Positions 19,792 through 29,278 are shown, numbered from the stretch's first letter. The stretch: 51,994 nucleotides of DNA from Acetobacteraceae bacterium (GCA_020848935.1 JADLHF010000190.1:1-51994), one strand, 5' to 3'. The notes: generated from the sequence alone by a model not told the origin. Program-made: numbers and translations.

Positions 19792-20387
19792 TTGCCGCCG
19801 CCGATCCGTGGTTCGGTACCGGCGACGAGGCGGGCGATGTTGTCGCGGTGGCGCTGCCAGATCAGGGCGGCGACGATGGTGGTGCAGAGCAGCAGGGGGA
19901 AGGCGACCTGGAGGATGGCGGCGAAGACCGGCGCCAGGGCCGAGGCGGCCAGCGCGGCGGCCGAGGAGATGCGCAGGAACCAGGCCATGGCGAGCCAGAC
20001 CGCGGCACAGGCCAGGGCCAGCACCGGGTTTGCCGCGATCAGCACGCCGAAGCCGGTGGCGACACCCTTGCCGCCGCGAAAGCGCAGCCAGACCGGGTAC
20101 ATATGGCCGACCACGGCCAGCACGCCGGCGGCATAGCCCACCGTGTAGCCCGCCAGCGCGATGCCCAGCAGCACGGCGGCCGCACCCTTGCCGCCGTCCA
20201 GCAGCACTGTGGCCGCCGCCAGGCCCTTGCGGCCGGTGCGCAGCACGTTGGTGGCGCCGATGCTGCCGGAGCCGATGCGGCGGATGTCCCCGGCGCCGGC
20301 CAGGCGGGTGAGCACCAGGCCGAAGGGGATGGAGCCGAGCAGATAGGCAGCCAGCAGGGCGAACAGGGCGGGGGTGATTTCGGTCAT
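19788..20387 (-). CDS. plsY: Glycerol-3-phosphate acyltransferase PlsY
   Basis: Inner-membrane enzyme that acylates glycerol-3-phosphate with acyl-phosphate, the first committed step of phospholipid synthesis; 199 residues and about five membrane segments. The signature motifs are present: GSIPFGLVLTR near 18, GSGSIGATNVLRTG near 39, LDGGKGAAAV near 63 and FRGGKGVATGFG near 103. It overlaps pyrC' (ATGA) and dprA (ATGA), so translation is probably coupled. Confidence 0.94.
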   Translation of the reverse strand: MTEITPALFALLAAYLLGSIPFGLVLTRLAGAGDIRRIGSGSIGATNVLRTGRKGLAAATVLLDGGKGAAAVLLGIALAGYTVGYAAGVLAVVGHMYPVWLRFRGGKGVATGFGVLIAANPVLALACAAVWLAMAWFLRISSAAALAASALAPVFAAILQVAFPLLLCTTIVAALIWQRHRDNIARLVAGTEPRIGGGK

Positions 20388-21658
20388 CCGAACACCCTGC
20401 GCCCGGCGCGCCAGGTGCCGATGACCCGGCCCTCCAGCGCGCGGCCGTCGAACGGCGTGTTCTGCGCCTTGCCGGGCAGGGCGCCGGCCAGCACCTGCCA
20501 GCCGCGTTCCAGGTCGAACAGGCACAGATCGGCCACCGCGCCAGGCGCGAGGGTGCCGGCGGGGCTGCCGAGCAGGCGGGCGGGGGCGACGGTGAGCAGT
20601 TCCACGGCGCGCAGCAGGGGCAGGGTGCCGCCGTGGACCTGCGCCAGGGTGACCGCCAGCAGGGTGGCCAGCCCGGTGCCGCCGGACGCGGCCAGGGCGA
20701 AGGGCAGGCGCTTGTCGTCGGCGTCGCGCGGCTGGTGGTCGGACGCGATGGCATCGATGGTGCCGTCGGCCAGGGCGGCGGCGACGGCCATGCGGTCGGC
20801 CTCGGCGCGCAGCGGGGGCGACAGCTTGGCGTAGGTGCGGAAATCGCCGATCGCGGTCTCGTTGAGGTCGAAATAGGGCGGCGCGGTGTCGCAGGTGACG
20901 GCCAGGCCATCGGCCTTGGCGGCGCGGATCAGGGCGAGCGCCTCGGCGGTGGAGACGTGGGCGAAGTGGACCGCGCCGCCGGTCATGCGGGCGAGGCGGA
21001 TGTCGCGCCAGACCATGATCGCCTCGGCGGCGGCGGGGATGGCGGGCAGGCCGAGGCGGGTGGCCAGCTCGCCCTGGGTGGCGACGCCGCTGCCGGCCAG
21101 GGAGGGTTCCTCGGGGTGCTGGACCACGCGGGCGCCGAATTGCGCGGCATATGACAGGACGAGGCGCATCATGCGGGCCGAGGCGATGGCGCGGGCGCCG
21201 TCGGTGAAGGCGACCGCCCCGGCCTCGCGCAGCAGGCCGAGTTCGGCCATCTCCTCGCCGCGGCAGCCGCGGGTGACGGCGGCGTAGGGCAGGACGGCGA
21301 GGCTGCCGGTTTCCTCGCCGCGGGCGCGCAGCAGGCGGACCAGGGCGGGGTCGTCGATCGCCGGCTCGCTGTTGGGCAGGGCGGCGACGGTGGTGATGCC
21401 GCCGGCGGCGGCGGCCAGGGCGGCGCTGGCGATGGTTTCGCGGAACTCGCCGCCGGGCTCGCCGAGTTCGGCGCGCATGTCGACCAGGCCGGGGCACAGC
21501 ACGGCGCCGCCGGCATCGATGGTCTCGGCGCCGTCGGGGCGGCCGAGGGTGGGGCCGAGATCGGCGATGCGGCCGGCGCGCACCAGCAGGCTGCCCATCG
21601 TGTCCAGCCCGGTGGCGGGGTCGATCAGGCGGGCGTTGGTGAACAGCGTGTCAGTCAT
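20384..21658 (-). CDS. PyrC'-type dihydroorotase homologue, probably non-catalytic
   Basis: A 424-residue dihydroorotase-family protein that overlaps pyrB by 8 bp. Active enzymes have an N-terminal D-x-H-x-H metal motif. Here that site reads [12 protein letters not shown], with R62 and E64 in place of the histidines. The carboxylated-lysine or aspartate region reads AFTDGARA. Later positions (H181, H234, D307 in ASDHQPRD) are kept. This matches inactive PyrC' subunits, known from Pseudomonas, that support assembly of aspartate transcarbamoylase. Annotation as an active dihydroorotase would be doubtful; a catalytic pyrC should lie elsewhere. Confidence 0.8.
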   Translation of the reverse strand: MTDTLFTNARLIDPATGLDTMGSLLVRAGRIADLGPTLGRPDGAETIDAGGAVLCPGLVDMRAELGEPGGEFRETIASAALAAAAGGITTVAALPNSEPAIDDPALVRLLRARGEETGSLAVLPYAAVTRGCRGEEMAELGLLREAGAVAFTDGARAIASARMMRLVLSYAAQFGARVVQHPEEPSLAGSGVATQGELATRLGLPAIPAAAEAIMVWRDIRLARMTGGAVHFAHVSTAEALALIRAAKADGLAVTCDTAPPYFDLNETAIGDFRTYAKLSPPLRAEADRMAVAAALADGTIDAIASDHQPRDADDKRLPFALAASGGTGLATLLAVTLAQVHGGTLPLLRAVELLTVAPARLLGSPAGTLAPGAVADLCLFDLERGWQVLAGALPGKAQNTPFDGRALEGRVIGTWRAGRRVFG

Positions 21659-22661
21659 TGCGGCGATTGCTCCGCGCCAGCAGGTCGAGCACGGCCATGC
21701 GCACCGCGACGCCCATCTCCACCTGCTCGCGGATCACGCTGCGCACGGGGTCGTCGGCGATGGCGCTGTCGATCTCCACGCCGCGGTTCATCGGGCCGGG
21801 ATGCATGACGATGGCGTCGTCCTTGGCGAAGGCGAGCTTCTCGGCATCCAGGCCCCAGAAGCGGAAATACTCGCGCGGGCTGGGCACCAGGCTGCCGGCG
21901 CCGCTCATGCGTTCGCGCTGGAGGCGGAGCATCATCACGACATCAGCGTCTTGCAGGCCGTCTTTCATGTTGTGGAAGACGTCCACGCCGAGCCGTTCGG
22001 CCTGGTTGGGGATCAGGGTGGGGGGTGCGACGACGCGCACGCGGCAGCCCATGGTGCCCAGCAGGTGGATGTTGCTGCGCGCCACCCGGCTGTGCAGCAC
22101 GTCGCCGCAGATCGCCACCACCAGGCCTTCGAGGCGGCCCTTGCGGCGGCGGATGGTCAGCGCGTCCAGCAGGGCCTGGGTGGGGTGTTCGTGGGTGCCG
22201 TCGCCGGCGTTGATCACCGCGGCATCGACCTTCTGCGCCAGCAGGTTGGGCGCGCCGGACTGGCCGTGGCGGACCACCAGCAGGTCGCAGTTCATCGCGT
22301 TCAGGGTGGCGGCGGTGTCCAGCAGGGTTTCGCCCTTGTTCACGCTGGAGGTCGAGACCGACATGTTGATGACGTCGGCGCCGAGCCGCTTGCCGGCCAG
22401 CTCGAAGCTGGTGCGGGTGCGGGTGCTGTCCTCGAAGAACAGGTTGATCAGGGTGCGGCCGCGCAGCAGGTCGCGCTGGGTGGTGCCGGAGCGGTTGAGC
22501 AGCACGTAGCTCTCCGCCAGGTCGAGCATGGTGTCGATCTGGGGCGGGTGCATGCCCTCGATTTGCAGCAGATGGCGCGGGGCGGTGATCACGCGGCGTT
22601 TCCCGACTCGGTTCGGGGCGGCAGGGTAGCCAAGCTGCGCCGGCGACGCCATGCGGGCCAT
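21651..22661 (-). CDS. pyrB: Aspartate carbamoyltransferase catalytic chain
   Basis: Joins carbamoyl phosphate and aspartate, the second step of pyrimidine synthesis. The carbamoyl-phosphate site STRTRTSFE and the loop [12 protein letters not shown] are seen, as are [11 protein letters not shown] and the aspartate-side [10 protein letters not shown]. The start is ambiguous: ATG at 22661 (336 residues), ATG at 22652 and GTG at 22679 are all in frame, none with a strong ribosome site. Conserved sequence begins only at RHLLQIEGM. It is the first gene of the block and is divergent from ppa. Confidence 0.93.
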   Translation of the reverse strand: MARMASPAQLGYPAAPNRVGKRRVITAPRHLLQIEGMHPPQIDTMLDLAESYVLLNRSGTTQRDLLRGRTLINLFFEDSTRTRTSFELAGKRLGADVINMSVSTSSVNKGETLLDTAATLNAMNCDLLVVRHGQSGAPNLLAQKVDAAVINAGDGTHEHPTQALLDALTIRRRKGRLEGLVVAICGDVLHSRVARSNIHLLGTMGCRVRVVAPPTLIPNQAERLGVDVFHNMKDGLQDADVVMMLRLQRERMSGAGSLVPSPREYFRFWGLDAEKLAFAKDDAIVMHPGPMNRGVEIDSAIADDPVRSVIREQVEMGVAVRMAVLDLLARSNRRND

Positions 22662-22717
22662 CTTGCTGCGCTGCAACACAACCTGCTATCGGCCGCAATC
22701 CCTCGGAGCCCTGGCCC

Positions 22718-23251
22718 ATGCGCATCGACGCCATTCCCATCGGCAGCAACCCGCCGGACGACGTGAACGTGATTGTCGAGGTGCCGATCGGCGGCGAGCC
22801 GATCAAGTACGAGATGAACAAGGAGGCCGGCACGCTGTTCGTCGATCGCTTCCTGCACACGCCGATGCGCTACCCGGGCAATTACGGCTTCGTGCCGCAC
22901 ACGCTGAGCGCGGATGGCGATCCGATCGACGTGCTGGTGGCCAATACCCGCCCGATCGTGCCGGGCGCGGTGATCAACGTGCGGCCGGTGGGCGTGCTGA
23001 AGATGGACGACGAGGCGGGCGGGGACGAGAAGATCATCGCCGTGCCGTCGCCGAAGCTGACCAAGCGCTACCTGAACGTCACCAACTACGATCATCTGCC
23101 GCAGATCACGCTGGAGCAGATTCGCCATTTCTTCGAGCACTACAAGGACCTGGAGCCCGGCAAGTGGGTCAAGGTGCTGGGCTGGGGCGACGCCGCCGAG
23201 GCGCGGGCGATGATTTCGGCGGCGATTGAAAGGGCGCGGCCCGCCGGTTGA
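22718..23251 (+). CDS. ppa: Inorganic pyrophosphatase
   Basis: Cytoplasmic family I pyrophosphatase, 177 residues, which drives biosynthetic reactions by hydrolysing PPi. The metal-binding cluster is in DGDPID (D66, D68, D71), with the [12 protein letters not shown] segment near 21-32 and [11 protein letters not shown] near 52-62. Length is standard. A GGAG-like ribosome site lies about ten bases before the ATG. It is transcribed alone and diverges from pyrB. Confidence 0.95.
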   Translation: MRIDAIPIGSNPPDDVNVIVEVPIGGEPIKYEMNKEAGTLFVDRFLHTPMRYPGNYGFVPHTLSADGDPIDVLVANTRPIVPGAVINVRPVGVLKMDDEAGGDEKIIAVPSPKLTKRYLNVTNYDHLPQITLEQIRHFFEHYKDLEPGKWVKVLGWGDAAEARAMISAAIERARPAG

Positions 23252-23327
23252 ATCGCCGCCGCCGCGCAACCGGTTGTTAACCCGGCGCGCCCAAGGTTGG
23301 GGTTCATCGCCAAAACTGCGAGAGCTC

Positions 23328-24110
23328 ATGACCCTTCCTGTGCTGTCCCCGGCCGACCCCACGCAGATCGTGAGCTATTTCTGTCCCAATGTCTGGGTCA
23401 ACCAGGACCGGGCCGAGATTCTCCGCCTCGCCACCGAAATCAGCAACCGGGTTCCCCCGGGGTTCCATTTCGCCGACAGCTTCCTGGCCTGGGGCCGCAA
23501 CAATTCGATGCTGGAGGATGCCGCCTTTCTCCAGGCCTGGCAGAGCAACGCCGAGACCGAGTCCGACCGGACGGTGATCTGGCGCCGTTACATCCTGGCC
23601 TGCGCGGCCTATCACGCGGTGCACCTGGACGGTGATTTCGTCGAATGCGGCTGCTATCGCGCGGTGGCGATCAAGACGGTGGTGGACTATCTCGGCGGGC
23701 CGGAATTTCCCAAGACGTTCTGGGGCTACGACCTGTTCGAGCACGAGGCCGGCATGGCCCACCATGCCATGCCTGCCCACGGCCCGAGCCTGGCCGAGAC
23801 GGTGCGCGGCAAGTTCGCCGGCTACCCCCAGGTCCGCATCGTCCAGGGCGAGGTTCCCGGCAGCTTCGTCGGCCAGTCGCCCGAGCGCATCGCCTATCTG
23901 CATCTCGACCTCAACCAGGCCGCCGCCGAACTCGCCACGCTGGACGCGCTGTTCGACCGCATCGTGCCGGGTGGCATCCTGATATTGGACGACTACGAAT
24001 GGGCGATGGCCTATCGCGGCCAGAAGATCGCCGAGGACCCGTGGTTCCAGGCGCGCAACTACCGTGTGATGCCGCTGCCGACCGGCCAGGGGCTGGTGAT
24101 CAAGCGGTGA
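23328..24110 (+). CDS. TylF/MycF-like macrocin O-methyltransferase family protein
   Basis: SAM-dependent methyltransferase-like protein of 260 residues. The SAM site is GDFVECGCYRAVA near 102-114, and acidic metal-site candidates lie in YLHLDLNQ and LILDDYEW near 190-225. Named family members O-methylate sugars of macrolides, but relatives occur widely in sugar and glycan loci. No biosynthetic neighbours are present, so the substrate is unknown. The start ATG at 23328 has GAGAG just upstream; an open frame to 23226 lacks such a site. Confidence 0.75.
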   Translation: MTLPVLSPADPTQIVSYFCPNVWVNQDRAEILRLATEISNRVPPGFHFADSFLAWGRNNSMLEDAAFLQAWQSNAETESDRTVIWRRYILACAAYHAVHLDGDFVECGCYRAVAIKTVVDYLGGPEFPKTFWGYDLFEHEAGMAHHAMPAHGPSLAETVRGKFAGYPQVRIVQGEVPGSFVGQSPERIAYLHLDLNQAAAELATLDALFDRIVPGGILILDDYEWAMAYRGQKIAEDPWFQARNYRVMPLPTGQGLVIKR

Positions 24111-24117
24111 GCGCCGG

Positions 24118-24957
24118 CTATTCCTTCTTCTCGCGGTAATCCCCGAACGCCTTGTCCCGCGCGCTCAGCACGGCGCTGACCGACTTGCCGTCGCGCTTGA
24201 ACTGGGCGCGGTAGTCCAGGCTGGACTTGGTGGTGAAGGCCAGGGCCTGCAATTCGGTGCCGGCGCGGATGGCGGCGCGCAGGCCTTGCGCCTCCATGGC
24301 GCGGTGGACGCTGCGCTTGTTGATCTGGTTCAGCTCGGTCGGGATCAGGGCGACGCGGGCGGCAATTTTGAGCACCTCGGCGTCCAGCGCGGCGGCGGGG
24401 AAGGCGCGGTTGGCGAAGCCCTTGGCGGCGGCCTCGGTGCCGGTGATGCCGTCGCCGGTCAGCATCATCTCCATGGCGTTGCGCATGCCCATCAGCCACG
24501 GGTGGAACTGGTTGTCGGGCGGGGACATCAGGCGCACCGGCGGGTAGCCGATATTGGCGTCCTCGGCGACGTAGACCAGGTCGCAGCAGGTGGCGAGCTC
24601 GCTGCCGCCGGCCAGGCAGTGGCCGTGGACCTGGGCGATCACCGGCTTGGCGAGGTCCCAGATGCGCATCCAGCCATCCACCACGTGGCGCGCCCAGGCA
24701 CCGGCGCCGCCGGCCGTGTAGTACGGCTGATCGACGGCGTTGTTGGCCGACAGGTCGTAGCCGGAGCAGAAGCTGGGCCCGGCGCCGCGCAGGATGGTGA
24801 CCTGCACCTCCGGGTCGCGGTCGGCGTCGACCAGGGCATCGAGGATGGCCTTGCGCAGCGGGTTGTTCAGCGCGTTGCGCTTTTCCGGCCGGTTCATGGT
24901 CAGCCGGCGGATGCCCGGCGCGGGCATGTCGGTCAGCAGGATCGTCGGGTCGGACAT
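24118..24957 (-). CDS. Enoyl-CoA hydratase/isomerase family protein
   Basis: Crotonase-fold protein of 279 residues. The oxyanion-hole segments are seen: GPSFCSGYDLS near 58-68 and HCLAGGSELATCCDLVY near 112-128. The usual catalytic glutamates are not obvious; the second site reads NIGYPPVRLMSPP, so the exact reaction (hydration, isomerisation or other) is open. It lies between the convergent TylF-like gene and the HtrA protease gene, with no beta-oxidation partners. The start ATG at 24957 follows a GGGAAG stretch. Confidence 0.82.
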   Translation of the reverse strand: MSDPTILLTDMPAPGIRRLTMNRPEKRNALNNPLRKAILDALVDADRDPEVQVTILRGAGPSFCSGYDLSANNAVDQPYYTAGGAGAWARHVVDGWMRIWDLAKPVIAQVHGHCLAGGSELATCCDLVYVAEDANIGYPPVRLMSPPDNQFHPWLMGMRNAMEMMLTGDGITGTEAAAKGFANRAFPAAALDAEVLKIAARVALIPTELNQINKRSVHRAMEAQGLRAAIRAGTELQALAFTTKSSLDYRAQFKRDGKSVSAVLSARDKAFGDYREKKE

Positions 24958-25048
24958 GGCGGCGCTTCCCTGGTGGTTTGCGCGATGTTCGGCCATGCCG
25001 CACCAGGGAGGCAAGCGGCGCGTGCCGGGACACGCGCCGCCTTTTCGC

Positions 25049-26554
25049 CTACGCCTTGGGGAAGGCGAAGGCGACGAAGCGGGGGCCCTGCGCGGTCTTG
25101 ACCTTCATCAGGACCACCTTGCGGCCATCATGCTTCGCCTCGTCCAGCCCGGCGCGGATATCGGCGGGCTTGGACACCGCGCGGCCGGACACCTCCAGGA
25201 TCACGTCGCCGTCCGACAGGCCCTTGGCGGCCGCCTGGCCATCGGGATCCACGCCCACGATCACCACGCCCTCGTCGCCGGCGCCGCGCACCTGGGAGGC
25301 GGGGGCGATTTGCACGCCCAACACCGAGCCGGCGGTGTCCTCGGCCTGGTTATGCTCGGCCGCGGCCACCTGCTGGCGGGCCTGGGCGCCGAGTTTCACC
25401 TCCACCGTGCGCTCATGGCCATCACGCATCACGCGCAAGGACACGGTCTCACCCGGCTTCATCATGCCCACACGGCGGCTGAGGTCGCGCGAGTCGGTGA
25501 CCTCGCGGCCATTCAGCGACAGGATCACGTCACCCGATTTCAGCCCCGCCTTGGCCGCCGGGGTACCGTCCTCGGCCTGGGCGATCAGCGCGCCGCCAGC
25601 CTTTGGCAGCCCCAACCCTTCGGCGATGTCGGCGCTGACCGGCTGGATCTGCACGCCCATGAAGCCGCGCGCCACCGATCCGTCATGCTCCAGCGCCGCC
25701 ACCACGCTCTCGGCGGTGCTGGCGGGAATGGCGAAGGCCAGGCCGATATTGCCGCCCGAGGGCGAGAAGATCGCGGTGTTCACGCCCACCACCTCGCCCT
25801 TGAGGTTGAAGGTCGGCCCGCCCGAGTTGCCCTTGTTGATCGGTGCGTCGATCTGCAGGAAGTTGTCGTACGGCCCCGCGCCGATGTCGCGCCCGTTGGC
25901 CGAGACGATGCCGGCGGTCACCGTGCCGCCGAGGCCATAGGGATTGCCGATCGCCACCACCCAGTCGCCCAGCTTCGGCGCTTCCTTGGCAAAGGCCACG
26001 AAGGGGTAGTCGCCGGATTTCTCCACCTTCAGCACGGCGAGGTCGGTCTTCGGGTCGGTGCCGACCACGCGGGCGGGCAGGGTGGCGCCGGCATCGGTGG
26101 TGACGCTGACCTTGCTGGCGTGTTCCACCACGTGGTTGTTGGTGACCACGTAGCCGTCGGCCGAGATGAAGAAGCCCGAGCCCTGGGCCATCGCCTTGCC
26201 GGTGCGCGGCGCCTCGCGGCCCTGCTGGCCGCCGCCGAAGCGACGCAGGAATTCCTGGATCTGCGGCGGCAGCGCGTCCATGCCCGGCGGGCCGGAGTCG
26301 CCCGTCTGCTCGAGGCGGAGTTCCACCTTGACCGAGACCACTGCCGGCTTCACCCGGTTCACCACGGTGGCGAAGGAGGGCAGCGCGTCGGCGCGAAGGT
26401 CCGATGTCACCACCGCAGCGGCGCCGGCGGGATGGGAGTGCAGAACCATCGTGCCGCCGACGGCCAGGCTGCCGACCAACGCCAGCGCGGCAGCAGAGCC
26501 GAGCAGCCGGCGGCGGCGGTTTGCGGGACGGGAAAGGGCGGGATTCGTTGACAT
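25049..26554 (-). CDS. DegP/HtrA-family periplasmic serine protease (Do)
   Basis: Periplasmic quality-control protease of 501 residues with a basic N terminus and a signal or anchor segment (residues 17-38). The trypsin-like domain carries the full triad H141 (TNNHVV), D171 (KTDLAVLK) and S244 (GNSGGP). Two PDZ domains follow (about 295-390 and 405-495). A Gly/Gln-rich LA-type loop near 104-118 precedes the core. It is monocistronic. An envelope-stress promoter is likely from family knowledge, but I could not assign one in the 176 bp upstream. Confidence 0.93.
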   Translation of the reverse strand: MSTNPALSRPANRRRRLLGSAAALALVGSLAVGGTMVLHSHPAGAAAVVTSDLRADALPSFATVVNRVKPAVVSVKVELRLEQTGDSGPPGMDALPPQIQEFLRRFGGGQQGREAPRTGKAMAQGSGFFISADGYVVTNNHVVEHASKVSVTTDAGATLPARVVGTDPKTDLAVLKVEKSGDYPFVAFAKEAPKLGDWVVAIGNPYGLGGTVTAGIVSANGRDIGAGPYDNFLQIDAPINKGNSGGPTFNLKGEVVGVNTAIFSPSGGNIGLAFAIPASTAESVVAALEHDGSVARGFMGVQIQPVSADIAEGLGLPKAGGALIAQAEDGTPAAKAGLKSGDVILSLNGREVTDSRDLSRRVGMMKPGETVSLRVMRDGHERTVEVKLGAQARQQVAAAEHNQAEDTAGSVLGVQIAPASQVRGAGDEGVVIVGVDPDGQAAAKGLSDGDVILEVSGRAVSKPADIRAGLDEAKHDGRKVVLMKVKTAQGPRFVAFAFPKA

Positions 26555-26730
26555 GCGCTATCTCCAGTTTTGTCGGCGGCGCGGTGCGTCGCATGGCCGG
26601 AGCGTATGGCAGGGCATATCTCGCGAGTTTCGCCGGCGGATTAATCTTTGAACACGCCGATCTCACCGCCGCGCCGGCCAGTCCTGGCGATGGCGCGCAG
26701 CTTCGCCCGGGCGGCGAATGCCCAGGGCGG

Positions 26731-27181
26731 TCATCCCAGCCAGATGCCGTCACGCATCAATTCGCGGCCGGGCAACTCGTTCTCCTCGCGCCAGGCCTGG
26801 ATGCGGCGCGGGCGAATCCAGATGAACGCCATGCGCGCGGCACTGCGCCGCGGGTCGAAGCCCGTGCGCGCGGCGAAGGCATCGGCGACCGCCGGCGCCA
26901 CGGCAGCCAGGGGCAGGGATTGGGCAGTGCCTTCGATCACCACCACGTCGCGGGTGGTGCCCAACGTCAGCCGGGCGCGGCCGGTGGCGCGCAGGTTGCG
27001 CGCGGTGACCGAGTTGTCATACCGGCCCGCATAAAGGTTGACCCATCAAGCATGGGTCAATGCGGGCTGGCATGAGTCCTTGCTTTGCGCGCGGCCACCG
27101 GCCAGCCCCGCGGGCGGTGGCGACCCAGACATCGACGTCGCGCGCCAGGCGCAGCATCGTCTCCTGCCGGCACTGTGCCAT
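26731..27181 (-). pseudogene. PNPOx-like flavin-binding protein gene, disrupted by hairpin repeat
   Basis: Two pieces of one pyridoxamine-phosphate-oxidase-like gene. The N-terminal piece starts at the ATG at 27181 and contains MLRLARDVDVWVATAR. The C-terminal piece covers YDNSVTARNLRATGRARL, DVVVIEGTAQ and RPRRIQAWREENELPG, ending at 26731. They lie in different frames. Between them is a repeat also found at 37892-38046. By comparison with family members, roughly 20 codons of the central strand (usually around HLVPL..WDG) are missing, so the repeat replaced rather than merely split the sequence. The remaining open frames of 77 and 69 codons are unlikely to make functional protein. Confidence 0.7.
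27017..27112 (-). repeat. GC-rich hairpin repeat, copy 1 (hairpin II plus linker)
   Basis: Nearly identical to 37950-38046 in inverse orientation. The inner arms TTGACCCAT and ATGGGTCAA (27038-27046, 27052-27060) are nested in outer arms TCATACCGGCCCGCA and TGCGGGCTGGCATGA (27017-27031, 27061-27075). The linker (27076-27112) carries GCGCGCGGCCACC. Hairpin I of copy 2 is missing here. It lies inside the PNPOx-like pseudogene. Confidence 0.75.
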
Positions 27182-27268
27182 GCCGCGCGGCGCTTTGGGC
27201 AACGTCGGGGGCGGGGAGTGTTGCATGCGGGCCGGGCACTTCGCGCGACTGCAAACGCCCCGCTGCCC

Positions 27269-27751
27269 CTAATCGCCCATTGCGGGGAAGTTCTTGTCGT
27301 ACTGGGTCTTCCTTTGCGCGTCGCCCCAGCTCGCGCCCTGCGGAATACCTGCGTTGCCGCCCTTCTGCACCGTCGATGTCGTGGAGATCGCGGGCTGCGA
27401 GGCTGTCGTCTGCTGTGGCGCGAAGAAGTTGAGCGCGGTTGCCTTTGCCGTGCGGCGGCTTTCGAAGAACGCCCAGAAATTATCCGGCATGGCCGCGCTG
27501 GGGCTCACGATGTTCTTCACCAATAGCCGCTTCGACCCCGCCAGCGCCACCCCGGTGACGCCCACGGTCATCATTTGCATCCCCAGCTTGGTGTCATCTT
27601 TCTGGGTGCTGATCACATAGACCGAGACATGGATCGATTTGTTCGTCTGGAAAGTGGCATGCACATCGAGCCCGCTGCTCTGGAAGTCGAGGAACATCAG
27701 GAACCCGTGGGCCCATGGGGAGGTGGCAATCTCCCAGATCGGTTCCGGCAT
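27269..27751 (-). CDS. Hypothetical protein, 160 residues
   Basis: I do not recognise this protein. It begins MPEPIWEIATSPW, with AGGGG seven bases before the ATG at 27751; an upstream in-frame GTG is less well placed. The first 90 residues look like a compact mixed alpha/beta region with alternating hydrophobics (VHATFQTNKSIHVSVYVIS). The last 50 are Ser/Thr/Gln-rich and probably disordered. Its lower Arg content and more Lys, Thr and Asn set it apart from its neighbours, which could mean recent acquisition. No signal peptide is clear. It follows gltX on the same strand but beyond a hairpin. Confidence 0.55.
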   Translation of the reverse strand: MPEPIWEIATSPWAHGFLMFLDFQSSGLDVHATFQTNKSIHVSVYVISTQKDDTKLGMQMMTVGVTGVALAGSKRLLVKNIVSPSAAMPDNFWAFFESRRTAKATALNFFAPQQTTASQPAISTTSTVQKGGNAGIPQGASWGDAQRKTQYDKNFPAMGD

Positions 27752-27800
27752 CGTTGTCCCCTGTGCGTGTGCGGCGCCGGGCAATCCGGCCCATCGTCAA

Positions 27801-27820
27801 CGGGATGCAATGGCATCCCG
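27801..27820 (-). terminator. Hairpin after gltX
   Basis: Perfect 8-bp stem CGGGATGC/GCATCCCG with loop AATG, 24 bp downstream of the gltX stop. No T tract follows, so it may act as a rho-dependent or 3'-protective structure. Confidence 0.4.
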
Positions 27821-27843
27821 GCGCGCGGAGAATCATTTCGCCG

Positions 27844-29241
27844 TCATCGCGCCGCCGCGGCGATCCGTGCCAGGGCCTCTTCACGGCCCAGCGCCGCCAG
27901 GACTGCATCGATCCCGGGGCTCACCGTGCTGCCGGTCAGCGCCGCGCGCAGCGGTTGGGCGACGGCGCCGAGCTTGCGGCCGGTGGCCTCGGCGAAGCCG
28001 CGCAATGCGGCGTCCAGCCCGGTTGCGGTGAAGTCGCTTGCCGCCAGGGCCGTCGCCACCTCGCGCAGCATCAGGCAGTTTTCCGCGCTGAGCAGGCCGG
28101 CGGCCTTCGGCTGCATCGGCAACGGCAGGGTGTACGCCAGGAAGGTGGCGGAATCCGCCAGCTCCACCAGCGTCTTCGCCCGCTCCTTCAAGGCCGGCAT
28201 CAGGGCGCGGATGCGGTGGATGGCGTCGGTTCCCAAGGCGAGGTTGGGCCGGCCGACCAGGCGGCGGGCCACTTCGGCGGCCAGCCAGGCGTCGTCACGC
28301 AGTTTCAGCCAGTGCGCGTTGATGTGGCCGAGCTTGGCCGGGTCCATGCGCGCGGCGGCGCGGCCGACGCCATCGAGGTCGAACAGGCGGATCGCCTCGT
28401 CGCGGTCGAGGATCTCGACGTCGCCATGCGCCCAGCCGAGGCGGAGCAGGTAGTTGCATAGCGCCTCGGGCAGGTAGCCCTGTTCCTGGAACTCCAGCAC
28501 GCTGACCGCGCCGTGGCGCTTGGAGAGCTTCTTGCCGTCCGCGCCGTGGATCAGCGGGATGTGGGCGAAATGCGGGCGTGGCCAGTCCATGGCGTCGTAG
28601 ATCTGCGCCTGGCGGAAGGCGTTGGTCAGGTGGTCGTCGCCGCGGATGACGTGGGTGATTGCCATGTCATGGTCATCGACCACCACGGCGTGCTGGTAGG
28701 TGGGCGTGCCGTCGCTGCGCAGGATGATCATGTCGTCCAGCTCGGCATTGGCCACCCGCACGGTGCCCTGCACCAGGTCGTCGATCACCGTCTCGCCCTC
28801 GCGGGGCGCGCGCAGGCGGATGGCCGGCGCCACGCCGGCCGGCGCCTCGGAGGGCGCGCGGTCGCGCCAGGGGGAGCGGAATCTGGTCACGTTGCCGGCG
28901 GCGGCGGCGGCTTCGCGGGTGGCCTTCAGTTCCTCGGCGCTGAGGTAGCAGTGATAGGCCGAGCCGCGCGCAACCATCTCGCGGGCGACCTCGGCATGGC
29001 GCGCCGCGCGCTGGCTCTGGAACACCGTCTGGCCGTCATGGGCGAGGCCGAGCCAGGCCAGTCCGTCCAGGATCACCTGGGTGGCCGCATCGGTGGAGCG
29101 TTCGCGGTCGGTATCCTCGATGCGCAGCAGGAATTCGCCGCCGTGATGGCGGGCGAACAGCAGGTTGAACAGGGCGGTCCGGGCGCCGCCGATATGCAGC
29201 AGGCCGGTGGGGGAGGGGGCGAAGCGCACGCGTACGGTCAT
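27844..29241 (-). CDS. gltX: Glutamyl-tRNA synthetase
   Basis: Charges tRNA-Glu (and tRNA-Gln in organisms using the amidotransferase route); 465 residues. The class I HIGH-type motif is SPTGLLHIGGART (10-22) and the KMSKS-type motif is KKLSKRHG (237-244). The anticodon-binding region fills residues 320-465. Length is typical. Alphaproteobacteria often carry two GltX copies, so this may be one of two. Confidence 0.95.
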   Translation of the reverse strand: MTVRVRFAPSPTGLLHIGGARTALFNLLFARHHGGEFLLRIEDTDRERSTDAATQVILDGLAWLGLAHDGQTVFQSQRAARHAEVAREMVARGSAYHCYLSAEELKATREAAAAAGNVTRFRSPWRDRAPSEAPAGVAPAIRLRAPREGETVIDDLVQGTVRVANAELDDMIILRSDGTPTYQHAVVVDDHDMAITHVIRGDDHLTNAFRQAQIYDAMDWPRPHFAHIPLIHGADGKKLSKRHGAVSVLEFQEQGYLPEALCNYLLRLGWAHGDVEILDRDEAIRLFDLDGVGRAAARMDPAKLGHINAHWLKLRDDAWLAAEVARRLVGRPNLALGTDAIHRIRALMPALKERAKTLVELADSATFLAYTLPLPMQPKAAGLLSAENCLMLREVATALAASDFTATGLDAALRGFAEATGRKLGAVAQPLRAALTGSTVSPGIDAVLAALGREEALARIAAAAR

Positions 29242-29278
29242 GGCGCCTATCTACGTCCGCCGCCGGGAATGCGAAAGC

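Noticed and set aside
20384-21658. Active catalytic dihydroorotase
   Set aside because: The HxH metal motif is replaced by R62 and E64; the PyrC' interpretation fits better.
27017-27226. Separate small gene at 27017-27226
   Set aside because: Its first part is the N terminus of the broken PNPOx-like gene and the rest is translated hairpin repeat.
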